DNA of 41,923 bases from Akkermansia sp. (GCA_017399165.1 JAFQEF010000115.1:1-41923); one strand, 5' to 3'. Positions 7,548-16,847 are shown, counted from the first letter of the stretch. Notes: generated by a model not told the origin, from the letters alone. Made by a program: numbers and translations.

Positions 7548-8840
7548 TTATTTTGTACGAATCTCCAGGGAGCGGCCGTGGGCGTCGAGGCCTTCTACGC
7601 GGGAGAAGGTGAGGACGTGGGGGAGGGAGGCGCGGGCGGCGGCGGGGGACATGCGCACGATGGAGGTGCGGCGTTGAAATTGGTCCGCCCGAATGCCGGA
7701 GAAGGACTTACCGGAGCCACCGGTGGGGAGGGTGTGGCTGGGGCCGGCAAGGAAGTCTCCACAGGCAACGGTGGAGTAGGTGCCCGCATAAATGGCACCG
7801 GCGGTGCGGATGCGGGCCAGGGTGGGCTCCTCTATGGCGGGGTCTACCACCAGCACCAGGTGCTCGGGGGCGTAGGCGTTCACAATGTCTGCCCCCTGCT
7901 CTACCGTGGATACCAGGAAGCAGTGGGTATTGTCCTCCAACACCTGTTGCAGATAAGCCGCGCGAGAGAGGGTGGCGGCTTGCTCGGCAATTTGCTGCTG
8001 CACAGCGGTAAGGAGCTCTGCAGACGTAGTCACAAAGGCTATGGCGCTATCGCCACCGTGCTCTGCTTGGGCAAGGAGGTCTGCGGCAACAAAAGCGGGG
8101 TTGGCGGTGTGGTCTGCCAGCACCATCACCTCACTGGGGCCGGGCAGCAAATCTATAGCCACAGCCCCCACCAGCTGGCGCTTGGCCTCTACCACAAAAC
8201 GATTGCCGGGGCCGAATATCTTTTGCACAGGGGCAATGGTCTGCGTGCCAAGGGCAAGGGCGGCAATGCTCTGGGCTCCGCCGATGCGGTAAATCTCTGT
8301 AGCGCCGGCAGCCTGCAGGGCAACAAGCACGGCGGGGTTCACCTTGCCATCCGGCCCGCAGGGGGTCATGGCCACAATTTGGGGCACACCCACAGCCTTA
8401 GCGAAACCACCGGTCATCAGGGCGGTGGACACCAGCGGGGCTTTGCCACCGGGCACGTAGATACCCACGCGGTCGTAAGGGACAAAACGCTCCCCCACCT
8501 CGCACCCTTGGGCATTGGTGCCGCTCCAGTCATGGCGCATGCTTTGCTGCGAGAAATAGGCGATATTGGCCAGGGAGGCAGCAATGGCCTCCTTTACATC
8601 CTGCGGCACAACGGCCTGAGCCTCGGCCAGCTCAGCCTCTGTCACACGCAAATCGGCAGGGGAGAGCTGCACGCGGTCAAACTTGGCCGCGTATGCGCAC
8701 AGGGCATCATCACCATGAGCATGCACCTCATCAATAATAGCAGCAACGGTTTCACGCACATCTGCCGTGGGTATGGCACGGCGGTTCATGGCAGCTACGG
8801 CAGCGGCAAACTCAGCATCGGTCTCACGGTAAATCTTCAT
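7548..8840 (-). CDS. hisD: Histidinol dehydrogenase
   Basis: HisD carries out the last two steps of histidine biosynthesis, NAD-dependent oxidation of L-histidinol to L-histidine through the aldehyde. The start is set at ATG 8840 (430 aa, normal for HisD), because the longer frame would run through a perfect promoter. Family landmarks include YVPGGKAPLVST, the GPGNRFV block, AEHGGDSAI (catalytic/zinc region) and GPSHTLPTGG near the C-terminus. It stands alone, without other his genes nearby. Its promoter is the best sigma-70 match in the window. A triple 42-bp palindromic repeat begins about 50 bp upstream of the -35. Confidence 0.96.
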   Translation of the reverse strand: MKIYRETDAEFAAAVAAMNRRAIPTADVRETVAAIIDEVHAHGDDALCAYAAKFDRVQLSPADLRVTEAELAEAQAVVPQDVKEAIAASLANIAYFSQQSMRHDWSGTNAQGCEVGERFVPYDRVGIYVPGGKAPLVSTALMTGGFAKAVGVPQIVAMTPCGPDGKVNPAVLVALQAAGATEIYRIGGAQSIAALALGTQTIAPVQKIFGPGNRFVVEAKRQLVGAVAIDLLPGPSEVMVLADHTANPAFVAADLLAQAEHGGDSAIAFVTTSAELLTAVQQQIAEQAATLSRAAYLQQVLEDNTHCFLVSTVEQGADIVNAYAPEHLVLVVDPAIEEPTLARIRTAGAIYAGTYSTVACGDFLAGPSHTLPTGGSGKSFSGIRADQFQRRTSIVRMSPAAARASLPHVLTFSRVEGLDAHGRSLEIRTK

Positions 8841-8850
8841 GACGCGCGAG

Positions 8851-8879
8851 ATTATAGCAGGCAACAGCCGATTTGTCAA
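8851..8879 (-). promoter_or_regulatory. Consensus hisD promoter
   Basis: TTGACA (8874-8879), exactly 17 bp, TATAAT (8851-8856), then ten bases to ATG 8840. The expected leader is at most a few nucleotides. Confidence 0.85.
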
Positions 8880-8928
8880 AAAACTATTCTGCCTTACGGG
8901 TTCAAACGAGGAAGAAGATACTCCTCTA

Positions 8929-9050
8929 TCTCATGTAAAAAAATTTGCATTTTTTTTACATGACGAGGGTTCTCATGTAAAGAAATTCGCATTTTTTTTA
9001 CATGACAAGGGTTCTCATGAAAAAAATTTGCATTTTTTTACATGATAAGG
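8929..9050. repeat. Three 42-bp direct repeats, each an AT-rich palindrome
   Basis: Units begin at 8929, 8971 and 9013, exactly 42 bp apart. Each opens with TCTCATG. Units 1 and 2 contain a palindrome with arms CATGTAAA...TTTACATG around a central ATTTGCAT or ATTCGCAT; unit 3 has lost part of the left arm (CATGAAA). Linkers are GACGAGGGT, GACAAGGGT and GATAAGG. The 42-bp period is also 14 codons and spells a repeated peptide on both strands, a by-product of the symmetry. It lies between the minus-strand gene at 9092 and the hisD promoter. Candidate roles are a tandem operator, a weak terminator array or an IHF/HU-like bend site. Confidence 0.8.
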
Positions 9051-9091
9051 CATTCTACGCATAAAGCAACGGCCGATTTGCCAACCGGCAT

Positions 9092-9760
9092 TCACTGCCA
9101 CAGAGCACGCAGGGGGGCGGAGCCGTAAAAACCGACGGCATGCAGGCTGACGTATTCTGCATGCAACATTCGGATTTCATAGTCGGCCTCGGGGTGGTAG
9201 CCCATGATGAGGGCAGGAGCTATGCCGGATTTTTTCAGGAGCTCGGCCACACGCGGGGCAGCGGCATCTGCGGTGGCTTGGCTGTTGATGGTGCGCAGTA
9301 GTTGACACAGGGCCTCCCTATCATCCGCAGGCGGGGTGGGGGTGGTTGGTTGTGCATATTGGGCGGAGAGGCCAAAGAGGCGTGCCAATTTTGCAATACC
9401 GTAAAATTGCTGTGAGCCCAGGCGTTCGCTCTGGTATTTATTTTCCATGCTATCCTGCTCCGACCAACCGTAGCGAGCCTGAACGGCACGGAATTGAGCG
9501 CGGGATTCAAAGCGAATGCTTTGCAGGTGGCGTTTTTGCATCATTTGGCGAGAGCGCAGGCGGCACAGTTCATCAAATGCGGCTTCCGCAGAGGCGGCGT
9601 CGCGTATGGTGCATATCAACAGTGCCTGCTTTTTAATGGCCTCCACATCTTTTTGCAGGGCTTGCTCTTGCTTGGGGGTAAGCACGGGGGTGGCAGGCGT
9701 GTCCGCCGCCACGGCACACAAGCAGGTCAACCAAAGGGCAATATGGGCTATAGTTTTCAT
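9092..9760 (-). CDS. Exported helical protein of unknown function
   Basis: A 222-aa protein with a clear signal peptide (MKTIAHIALWLTCLCAVAA, cleavage after AVAA). The rest is predicted mostly helical. A motif of the form I-x-D-A-A-S-A-E-A-A (about residues 52-61) recurs as Q-A-T-A-D-A-A (about 164-170), suggesting an internally duplicated helical hairpin. The same motif and a following F-x-x-x-A-x-L-x-x-x-x-G-L/I segment occur in the exported protein at 18640, so the two look paralogous. No enzymatic motif is visible and no family was recognised. It follows the tkt terminator on the same strand. No clear promoter was found. Confidence 0.7.
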   Translation of the reverse strand: MKTIAHIALWLTCLCAVAADTPATPVLTPKQEQALQKDVEAIKKQALLICTIRDAASAEAAFDELCRLRSRQMMQKRHLQSIRFESRAQFRAVQARYGWSEQDSMENKYQSERLGSQQFYGIAKLARLFGLSAQYAQPTTPTPPADDREALCQLLRTINSQATADAAAPRVAELLKKSGIAPALIMGYHPEADYEIRMLHAEYVSLHAVGFYGSAPLRALWQ

Positions 9761-9766
9761 GTTGTG

Positions 9767-9814
9767 TAAAAAGAGAGACGGCAGCCATTCATCACTGCGG
9801 AAAAATGGCTGCCG
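9767..9814 (-). terminator. tkt intrinsic terminator
   Basis: Eleven-base arms CGGCAGCCATT (9779-9789) and AATGGCTGCCG (9804-9814), followed on the minus strand by TCTCTCTTTTTA. It sits between the tkt stop and the next minus-strand gene. Confidence 0.8.
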
Positions 9815-9834
9815 ATAAGTTTTTATTGCGCAGC

Positions 9835-11841
9835 TTACAGAGCCTGAGCGTGGGCTACAATGTTGGGCACATTCATGCCGAGCTCGCTGAGCACCACCTC
9901 ACCGGGGGCAGAGAAGCCGAAGTGGTCGATACCGATGATGGTACCCTGTGTGCCGACGTAGCGGTACCAGAGGTCGCTCTTGCCGGCCTCTACAGCGAGG
10001 CGGCGGGTGCAAGAGGGCGGCAGGATGCTGTCCTGATAGGCCTTCTCCTGGCGGTTGAAGCGCCACATGGAGGGCATGGAGACCACGCGAACATCGGGCC
10101 CAAGCTGTTTGGCAGCCTCAAGTGCCAAGTACACCTCTGAGCCGCTGGCAATGATGATGCGGCCGGGTTGCTCAGTCTGCTCATGCAGGGCAATGTATGC
10201 ACCCTTGAGCGTACCTTGGCGGCGAGCCTCTGCGCTGATGGGGGTGGAGGCGGTAAGGCTGGGAACATTCTGGCGGGTGAGGATGAGGGCGGTGGGGCCG
10301 TCCTTACGCTCCATGGCGCACATCCAGGCACCGGCAGCTTCTTCCTCATCGGCGGGGCGCACAACATCCAAATTGGGGATGACGCGCAGGCCGGTCACGG
10401 TCTCCACCGGCTGGTGGGTGGGGCCGTCCTCGCCCACGGCTACGGAGTCGTGAGTGAGCACATAGGTAACCGGCAGCTCAGAGAGAGCAGCCACGCGAAT
10501 GGAAGCGCGCATGTAGTCCACAAACACGCAGAAGGTACCGGCAGATACGCGGAAGAGACCATCATATGCAATACCGTTGCAAATGGCACCCATGGCGTGC
10601 TCGCGGATGCCGAACCAGAAATTGCGGCCTGCGTAGTTGGTGGCGGAGAAGTCACCGCCGTTCTTGAGGTAATTCTTGTTGGAGGAGAAGAGGTCTGCGC
10701 TGGTGGAGAGGAAGCCCGGGCAGGCATCTGCAATGTAGTTTTCGGCATCTGCCCCGGAAGCGCGGGTAGCCAGCTTGGCACCCTCTGCAAAGGCAGGGAT
10801 GAGGGCAGAGCATTTATCTGCATGCAAACCGTTAGCAGCCAGGTCAATACCGTCTGCCAGTTCTACCACCTTATCGGGGTTGGCGGTGCACCAAGCGTTG
10901 TACACCTCTTTCCATTGAGCATAAGCAGCCTCACGCTCCGCCTTAACGGATGCCATGTAGGCACGCACCTCGTCAGACACGTAGTAACGCTCATCCGTAG
11001 GCAAGCCCCAGTTGGCGTGGGCCTCTGCCCAAAGCTTGGCACCGCCCTCACCGTGGCCCTTGGTAGTACCCTCAAAGCCGGGCACACCCTTGGCGATAAC
11101 AGTTTTGGCGATAATGAGTTTGGGGCGGCCATTCTTTTCGAGGCGAGCCGTACGCAGGGCATTGCGCACCTGCTGCAGGTCGTTACCGTCTATGGTAACG
11201 GCATCCCACCCTTGGGCGGTGAAGGCTGCGGCTACATCATCAATCTGCGTGGTTTCAATGGGGGCATCGAGGGTGATGCCGTTGGCATCATATATCAACA
11301 CCAGGTTATCCAGCTTAAGGCAACCGGCAATGGCTGCCGCCTCGCGGGAGATACCCTCCTCTATGCAGCCGTCACCGGCTAAGCAATAGACGTTTTGAGA
11401 GAAGATTTCATGCTCGGGCGTGTTGAAGCGAGCAGCTGCATGCTTGGCGGAGATTGCAAAGCCCACGGCGTTGGCAATACCCTGCCCCAGCGGGCCTGTG
11501 GTGCATTCCACACCCGGGCAGCAGCGGTACTCAGGGTGCCCCGGCGTGTTAGAGCCCTTGGCACGGAAAGCCCTGACATCATCCATCGTTACCCCGAAAC
11601 CACTCAGGTGTAACCAGGCATACAGGAACATGGAGCCGTGACCACCGGAAAGCACAAAGCGGTCTCGGTTAAGCCAACGCGGTTCTGAAGGGTTGATATT
11701 GAGCAGTTCACCGTATAATACAGCACCAATTTCCGCACAGCCCAGCGGCAAGCCCATGTGCCCGGACGCCTTGTCGAAAATTGCATCTATTGCAAGACCT
11801 CTGGCCTCATTGGCTGCCTTTTGTAAAATTTCCGTGTTCAT
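9835..11841 (-). CDS. tkt: Transketolase
   Basis: A thiamine-diphosphate enzyme of the non-oxidative pentose phosphate pathway, moving two-carbon ketol units between sugar phosphates. The 668-aa length is standard. The N-terminal domain has ASGHMGLPLG and the ThDP/Mg motif beginning GDGCIEEGIS with the downstream Asn in YDANGI. The pyrimidine domain holds the catalytic Glu in GIREHAMGA. THDSVAVGEDGPTHQP is the classical transketolase signature, and the C-terminal domain ends in the usual LSELGMN region. It is a single-gene unit with its own strong promoter and terminator. Confidence 0.97.
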   Translation of the reverse strand: MNTEILQKAANEARGLAIDAIFDKASGHMGLPLGCAEIGAVLYGELLNINPSEPRWLNRDRFVLSGGHGSMFLYAWLHLSGFGVTMDDVRAFRAKGSNTPGHPEYRCCPGVECTTGPLGQGIANAVGFAISAKHAAARFNTPEHEIFSQNVYCLAGDGCIEEGISREAAAIAGCLKLDNLVLIYDANGITLDAPIETTQIDDVAAAFTAQGWDAVTIDGNDLQQVRNALRTARLEKNGRPKLIIAKTVIAKGVPGFEGTTKGHGEGGAKLWAEAHANWGLPTDERYYVSDEVRAYMASVKAEREAAYAQWKEVYNAWCTANPDKVVELADGIDLAANGLHADKCSALIPAFAEGAKLATRASGADAENYIADACPGFLSTSADLFSSNKNYLKNGGDFSATNYAGRNFWFGIREHAMGAICNGIAYDGLFRVSAGTFCVFVDYMRASIRVAALSELPVTYVLTHDSVAVGEDGPTHQPVETVTGLRVIPNLDVVRPADEEEAAGAWMCAMERKDGPTALILTRQNVPSLTASTPISAEARRQGTLKGAYIALHEQTEQPGRIIIASGSEVYLALEAAKQLGPDVRVVSMPSMWRFNRQEKAYQDSILPPSCTRRLAVEAGKSDLWYRYVGTQGTIIGIDHFGFSAPGEVVLSELGMNVPNIVAHAQAL

Positions 11842-11850
11842 GTTGCCAGT

Positions 11851-11878
11851 ATTATACTGATTTTACCCGTTTTGTAAA
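11851..11878 (-). promoter_or_regulatory. tkt promoter
   Basis: TTTACA (11873-11878), 16 bp, TATAAT (11851-11856), nine bases to ATG 11841. The leader should be about two nucleotides or none. Confidence 0.75.
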
Positions 11879-11916
11879 GCGAATTCACTATTTACGGGTA
11901 AAATCTGAGCGGCAGA

Positions 11917-13281
11917 TTATTTCCACCCACCGCCGAGGGCCGTGCAAAGGCGGGCGAGCGCCATGCGGATTTGCTGGCGGGTGGAGATAACGTTCAGCTC
12001 CGAGGAGAGCCAGGCACGCTCTGCAGAGGCAACGTTGAGGAAGTCTGACTCACCGGCCTCGTAACGGCGCATGGAAAGCTCAGCAGCCTTCTTGTTGGCC
12101 TGAACGGAGGCCTCATACTGAGGCAACTGGTTGGTGAGGCGGGCGTAAAGGATGAGGCACTCCTCAACCTCAGCAAAGGCAGCCAACACAGTTTTACGGT
12201 AGGACTGGCCGGCAGAGCTTGCGGCAATCTCCGCCACATTCACTGCCTCGTTAAGCGCCGTACGGTTAAAGATTGTTTGGCTCACATTGCCCACCAAGCT
12301 CCACCCGGCGGTGGAGAAGAAGTGTGCAAAGTCTGACCCGGCGGAAGATGAGGTGCTGCCGGAGAGCGAGACGGAGGGGAACAGATTAGCCACGGCAACC
12401 CCCACATTGGCTACGGCACGGTGCAGGTCATACTCGGCACGAATAATATCCGGGCGGCGGCGCAGCAGCTCAGAGGGCAGCCCCGTGGGCACACGCGGAA
12501 TCTTGTTGTAGGTGGAGGCGGAGGGCATGCTCAGGCGCACGTTGTTTACCGTGGTACCCAGCAGAATCGCCAAAGCGTTTTCGCAGGTTTTGATGGTAGC
12601 CTCATGCCCGGGGATTTGCGCACGGGTGGAAAGGATGGTAGAGCGAGCCTGCTCCACATCCAGCTCGGAGGCCATGCCGGCCTCTTTACGCTTGCTTACG
12701 ATATTGAAGGTGCGCTCTTGGAACTCCAACTGTTCTTTGGCAATACGCAGACTCTCTTTAGCGGAAATCCACTCAAAATATGCCGTTGCAACGGAGGATG
12801 CCATAGCCGTGCGCGTGGCATTGGCAGCCGCAACCGTAGAGCCCAGCGAGGCCATGGATGCCTCAATTTGGCGGCGCGTGCCACCCCAGACATCCGGTTT
12901 CCAAGAGAGAGAGAGGCTGCCGTTCCACCTGCCATGAGAATTAGAATCTCGAAAATCGCCGGCATTGGTACCGCCCAAACCGACACTGCCGGAGGGGAGG
13001 ATACCGGACCACGTGGAGCGCAGCTCTGCCTCTGCACGGGCAATGGAGAGCGCGGCGTTCACCATATCCGGGTTATTGGCAAAGGCGGACTCTATGAGCT
13101 GATTGAGCTGGGAGTCGCCAAAGGCAGCCCACCAGGTGGTGAGGTCATGCTGAGTGGTGGACGGCGGCATGTGGTTAATCCACGTCTCCGGCAGCTCAGC
13201 CGTGGCACCGCCGAAGTTCGGGCCCAGCAGGCAAGAGCTGAGCAGTAAACCCAAGGCAACGGTAAAAAGTGTTTTCTTCAT
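11917..13281 (-). CDS. TolC/NodT-family outer-membrane efflux lipoprotein
   Basis: A predicted 454-aa outer-membrane channel of a tripartite exporter. The start is set at ATG 13281 because a lipoprotein signal follows at once (MKKTLFTVALGLLLSSC, lipobox L-S-S-C); the open frame continues upstream without coding sense. The two OEP repeats typical of NodT proteins are visible: WWAAFGDSQLNQLIESAFANN opens the first, and the RRPDIIRAEYDLHRAVANVGVA region marks the second. It is the last gene of a four-gene minus-strand operon, 25 bp after the permease stop, and should be the exit duct for the MacAB-like pump. Confidence 0.92.
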   Translation of the reverse strand: MKKTLFTVALGLLLSSCLLGPNFGGATAELPETWINHMPPSTTQHDLTTWWAAFGDSQLNQLIESAFANNPDMVNAALSIARAEAELRSTWSGILPSGSVGLGGTNAGDFRDSNSHGRWNGSLSLSWKPDVWGGTRRQIEASMASLGSTVAAANATRTAMASSVATAYFEWISAKESLRIAKEQLEFQERTFNIVSKRKEAGMASELDVEQARSTILSTRAQIPGHEATIKTCENALAILLGTTVNNVRLSMPSASTYNKIPRVPTGLPSELLRRRPDIIRAEYDLHRAVANVGVAVANLFPSVSLSGSTSSSAGSDFAHFFSTAGWSLVGNVSQTIFNRTALNEAVNVAEIAASSAGQSYRKTVLAAFAEVEECLILYARLTNQLPQYEASVQANKKAAELSMRRYEAGESDFLNVASAERAWLSSELNVISTRQQIRMALARLCTALGGGWK

Positions 13282-13306
13282 ATCTGTGCGTTTTATTTTG
13301 TTAAAA

Positions 13307-14677
13307 TTATTCGTGATGCAGTGCATCAATGGGGTCAAGTTTAGAGGCTTTCCAAGCAGGGTACCAGCCGAAGATGATGCCGATACCGGCCGCTACGGAT
13401 ACGGAAAGGATCATGGCCTCTACGGAGGATGCGGTGGGCCAGCCCATCTTTTCGCTCACAAAGATGGAGGCCGCGCGCCCTACCCCTATGCCGATGATGC
13501 CGCCGATGGTACACAGCAAGATGGACTCCAGCAGGAACTGCAACATAATATCCATAGGGCGGGCACCCACAGCCATGCGCAGGCCGATTTCTCTGGTACG
13601 CTCGGTTACGGATACCATCATGATGTTCATGATACCCACACCGCCCACAACCAGTGAGATCATAGCCACGGCTACCAGCAAGCTGCTGATGGTGGCGGTG
13701 GTGTCCGTCATCATTTTAACGAACTGGGAGCGGTCTCTCATGTTAAAGTCATCCAACACGCCGGGGTCCAAATCATGCTGGCGGCGCAGAATGGGGGTCA
13801 TGGCATCCATGGCGGCAGAGGGCTCCTTACCCTCGTGCACCTGCACGGATATGGAATCCACCGTGCGCGTGCGCAGCGGGTGCGGCGCGTTGGTGTAGGG
13901 CTGAATATCCCCACTGCCCGGGTAAAAATTGATACCCGATGTTGAATAGGTGGAGGTAGAGGACACCGTGGCGGCATTGGCAGCACCACCCTTGGAGATG
14001 GTGGCAGAGCCACTGGCACCCATCAGGCGCGTGCGGATACCCGTCCACGGCAGGATGATGCAGTCGTCCTGGTCATTACCCATGCCGTCTGCGCCCTTGC
14101 TCTCCAGCACACCAATTACGGTAAACACCACATCTTTAATGCGGATATCCTGCCCAATGGGGTCCACCCCGGCATAGAGCTCTTTGGCAATAGTGTTACC
14201 GATAAGGCACACGCGAGAGGCCTCCTCCACCTGTTTTTTGTTAAAGGCGTTACCCTTAGCCACTTTCCAGCCCTCGATGGAGAGGTAGTGCTCATTACCA
14301 CCCATAATGGACTTGGGGCTCCAGTTCTGGTTACCCACAATCACCTGGCCACTCGCACGCACCACGGGGGAGGCCGCTTTAACAAACTCGGGGCATTCCT
14401 TCATGAGGGCATCGGCATCCGCCGGGAACAGCGAGGCACGCCCGCCCATACCGGTGTTAACACCTGCCGTGCTTACGGAGGCACCGTAAATGGTCACCAC
14501 ATTGGTACCCATGGAGGCAAACTTTTCTGCCACCTGTTTTTTAGAGCCCTCACCAATCTCCATAATGGCCACCACGGCGGCGATACCGATAACAATACCC
14601 AGCACCGTGAGGGCTGCACGCATGGGGTTGCGCACCAGCCCACTGAGACACGTCAGAAAAAGAGTACCGAATTTCAT
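13307..14677 (-). CDS. MacB/FtsX-type ABC transporter permease
   Basis: A 456-aa permease of the MacB/LolCE mechanotransmission class. One N-terminal membrane helix (about residues 21-40, ALTVLGIVIGIAAVVAIMEI) is followed by a large periplasmic MacB-PCD domain of about 280 residues. Three C-terminal helices come last, with the conserved VGGVGIMNIMMVSVTERTRE block. In Escherichia coli MacB the ATPase is fused to this domain; here it is the separate upstream gene, overlapping by four bases (ATGA), so translation is probably coupled. A Gly/Ser/Ala-Thr-rich insertion near residues 230-260 is unusual. The substrate is unknown: macrolides, peptides, lipoproteins and siderophores are all possible for this class. 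Confidence 0.92.
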   Translation of the reverse strand: MKFGTLFLTCLSGLVRNPMRAALTVLGIVIGIAAVVAIMEIGEGSKKQVAEKFASMGTNVVTIYGASVSTAGVNTGMGGRASLFPADADALMKECPEFVKAASPVVRASGQVIVGNQNWSPKSIMGGNEHYLSIEGWKVAKGNAFNKKQVEEASRVCLIGNTIAKELYAGVDPIGQDIRIKDVVFTVIGVLESKGADGMGNDQDDCIILPWTGIRTRLMGASGSATISKGGAANAATVSSTSTYSTSGINFYPGSGDIQPYTNAPHPLRTRTVDSISVQVHEGKEPSAAMDAMTPILRRQHDLDPGVLDDFNMRDRSQFVKMMTDTTATISSLLVAVAMISLVVGGVGIMNIMMVSVTERTREIGLRMAVGARPMDIMLQFLLESILLCTIGGIIGIGVGRAASIFVSEKMGWPTASSVEAMILSVSVAAGIGIIFGWYPAWKASKLDPIDALHHE

Positions 14678-15381
14678 TTGCTGAGAGTGGCTGAGAGTTC
14701 ATCCGACACGCCCTCCATAATCAAGCCGTCGCACATGTTAATGGCGCGGTCCGTAAAGGCGGCGGTTTTGGGGTCGTGGGTTACAATGATAACGGTAATG
14801 CCCTGTTTACGGTTCAAGTCACGGAACATGTTCATGACCTCCACAGAGGTGGTGGAGTCCAGGTTACCCGTGGGCTCGTCCGCCAGCAGAATACCGGGAT
14901 TATTGATAAGAGAGCGGGCAATAGCCACGCGCTGCTGCTGCCCACCGGAGAGCTGGGCGGGCGTGTGGTGCATACGCTCCGTGAGGCCCACCAGGTCTAT
15001 GAGCTCCAGCGCGCGCTTGCGAATCTCCTTAGTGCTGCGGGCGGGGTGCGCGTAGTAGGCGGGCATCATCACGTTCTCCAGCGCAGAGGTACGCGGCAAC
15101 AAGTTGAAGTTCTGGAACACGAAACCGATGCGCTGGTTGCGCAGGCGAGCGCGCTGGTTAGCATTAAGGCCGGCCACGTTTTTGCCGTCTATCCAATACT
15201 CACCACCGCTGGGGTGGTCCAGGCAGCCCAGCAGATTCATCAGCGTGGACTTACCGGAGCCGGATGCCCCCGTGAGGGATACGAACTCGCCATCCTCAAT
15301 GCGCAGGGATATTCCCTTGAGCACGGGCAAGTCAATTTCCCCCAAGTGGTATACCTTGGTGATGTTCTTAAGCTCTATCAC
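14674..15381 (-). CDS. ABC transporter ATP-binding protein, MacB/LolD type
   Basis: A 235-aa nucleotide-binding subunit. Walker A is GASGSGKST (about residues 38-46), the Q-loop lies in FVFQNFNLLP, the signature is LSGGQQQR, Walker B is ILLADEPTGNLD and the switch His is in IVTHD. The NLLPRTSALENVMMP and DEPTGNLDS strings place it in the MacB/LolD/FtsE clade. Start is GTG at 15381. It lies 29 bp after the adaptor gene, and its end overlaps the start of the permease, making one transcription unit. Confidence 0.94.
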   Translation of the reverse strand: MIELKNITKVYHLGEIDLPVLKGISLRIEDGEFVSLTGASGSGKSTLMNLLGCLDHPSGGEYWIDGKNVAGLNANQRARLRNQRIGFVFQNFNLLPRTSALENVMMPAYYAHPARSTKEIRKRALELIDLVGLTERMHHTPAQLSGGQQQRVAIARSLINNPGILLADEPTGNLDSTTSVEVMNMFRDLNRKQGITVIIVTHDPKTAAFTDRAINMCDGLIMEGVSDELSATLSK

Positions 15382-15410
15382 AACAATAAAAGGTTTGAAT
15401 TACACAGAGA

Positions 15411-16847
15411 TTACATGGGCGGGCCGGGGCGATCACCACCGGCATTCTGGCCGGGCTTGGCAGCGGCACCACCCGTACCGCGCTCACGGCGCTCCGGGCG
15501 TTTCATGCCGAAGGGGCTGTTGCCATCCTTGCTCTTGGCTGCATCTTGTGTTTTTTGCACCATTACACCCGTCACGAACTCTGCACCGGCCTCCAGGGTT
15601 TGCCCGGGCATGGCCTTAACAATACTGCGGGTACCGTCGCTATCCCCGCGCAACACCATGACAGGCTCCAGCAGGTTGTCGGCATTCACCTTCCACAAGC
15701 GGGCGGGGGTAAACCCGGGCTCCATAGTCGGCGGCTCGGGGTGGTCTGCAGCGGCATCCCCCTCGGGATTTCTCGGCGGACGCGGCCCCTGCTTCAGCTT
15801 ATCCACGACAGCGGGGCTCACGTATTTTTCTTGCGGCATAAAGTCAAAGGCGGCATCCTGCACCAGCAGGCAGTCCTTTACCTCTTTCACAATAAAATTG
15901 GCATTGGCACTCAGGTAGGGGCGCAGTTTGCGGTCCGGGTTTTCAATATCCACCTCCACAATATACGTTACCACGTTGGAGGACATGGTAGCATTGGGGC
16001 GAATCTTGTTGACGGTGCCGGTAAAGGTTTCGTTGGGCAAGGCATCCACAGAGTAGCGCACCTCTTGCCCGGGTTTTACCTTGGCAATATCTGCCTCGTT
16101 CACGCTGGTCCAGATTTGCATTTTACTCAGGTCTCGCGCCACCAGGAAAAGCGTGCTGGCATTCATGCTGCTCACCACCGTTTGGCCTACGTTTACCTGA
16201 CGCACCACCACCGTGCCATCCACCGGGGAGGTAATGCGGGTGTATTTTTCATTACGCTGCTCGCTCTTGAGCTGCACCTTGGCGCTCTCCAGCTGGGCTT
16301 TAGAGGTTTGCACCTGAGCCAAGGCACTGGTAAGCTGAGCCTCAGCATTTTCCGCAGCACTCACGTACTGGTCAAAGTCCATTTGAGAGAGGGCCTCACC
16401 CACGCCAAGCTTCTTGGCGCGCTCCAAGTCGCGGTCCGCCTTATTTTTATTGACTTTGGCCTGCTCCACATTGGCCTCTGCCTGCAGCACGCCGGCCTCT
16501 GCCTGTTTCACACTGGCTTGCGCACGCTCCACGGCCAACTTGACCAACTCATCATCTATGCGGGCCAACAGCTGGCCTTTTTTCACCTCGCTGTTGAAGT
16601 CGATACGGTTGCCGTCTGCATCGGTACCGAACTCCAGAATCTCACCCGTTACCTGGGCACCCACATCCACAAGCTCCGTGGGCTCTAAGGTACCCGTAGC
16701 CTGAACTTTCAACACAAAATCTCCCTTGGCAATCTTTGCGGTGCGAAAACTCACCACCTCTTCGCCGGAGTCTGAGTAATAATACCAGCCTGCCACTGCG
16801 CCTGCGCACACGGCAGCCCCTATTCCCCATTTTAAATATGTATTCAC
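15411..16847 (-). CDS. MacA-like periplasmic adaptor (HlyD/RND MFP family)
   Basis: A 478-aa membrane fusion protein, first gene of the exporter operon. It begins with an uncleaved inner-membrane anchor (about residues 5-24). The lipoyl/barrel halves follow (KVQATGTLEP, VDVGAQVTGEI), then a long alpha-hairpin rich in A/E/Q/K (about 110-200) that should contact TolC, and the second half (ITSPVDGTVVVRQVNVGQTV). The C-terminal 100 residues are extended and Pro/Gly-rich (PERRERGTGG...GDRPGPPM), longer than usual MacA. Start is GTG 16847, six bases after a -10 hexamer. With the ATPase, permease and outer-membrane channel it forms a complete tripartite exporter. Confidence 0.92.
   Translation of the reverse strand: MNTYLKWGIGAAVCAGAVAGWYYYSDSGEEVVSFRTAKIAKGDFVLKVQATGTLEPTELVDVGAQVTGEILEFGTDADGNRIDFNSEVKKGQLLARIDDELVKLAVERAQASVKQAEAGVLQAEANVEQAKVNKNKADRDLERAKKLGVGEALSQMDFDQYVSAAENAEAQLTSALAQVQTSKAQLESAKVQLKSEQRNEKYTRITSPVDGTVVVRQVNVGQTVVSSMNASTLFLVARDLSKMQIWTSVNEADIAKVKPGQEVRYSVDALPNETFTGTVNKIRPNATMSSNVVTYIVEVDIENPDRKLRPYLSANANFIVKEVKDCLLVQDAAFDFMPQEKYVSPAVVDKLKQGPRPPRNPEGDAAADHPEPPTMEPGFTPARLWKVNADNLLEPVMVLRGDSDGTRSIVKAMPGQTLEAGAEFVTGVMVQKTQDAAKSKDGNSPFGMKRPERRERGTGGAAAKPGQNAGGDRPGPPM

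Noticed and set aside
7506..8963. Plus-strand open frame of 485 codons
   Set aside because: Antisense of hisD; Gly/His-rich shadow composition and no motifs.
8839..9045. Small open frame encoding three copies of an HVKKFAFFLHD-like peptide
   Set aside because: The repeat is palindromic, so both strands give similar peptides. It overlaps the hisD promoter and has no start signal, so the symmetry, not coding, explains it.
8929..9050. Possible CRISPR array
   Set aside because: The 42-bp units are contiguous with short near-identical linkers; there are no unique spacers and no cas genes.
10168..11382. Plus-strand open frame of 404 codons
   Set aside because: Antisense of transketolase, whose motifs are complete.
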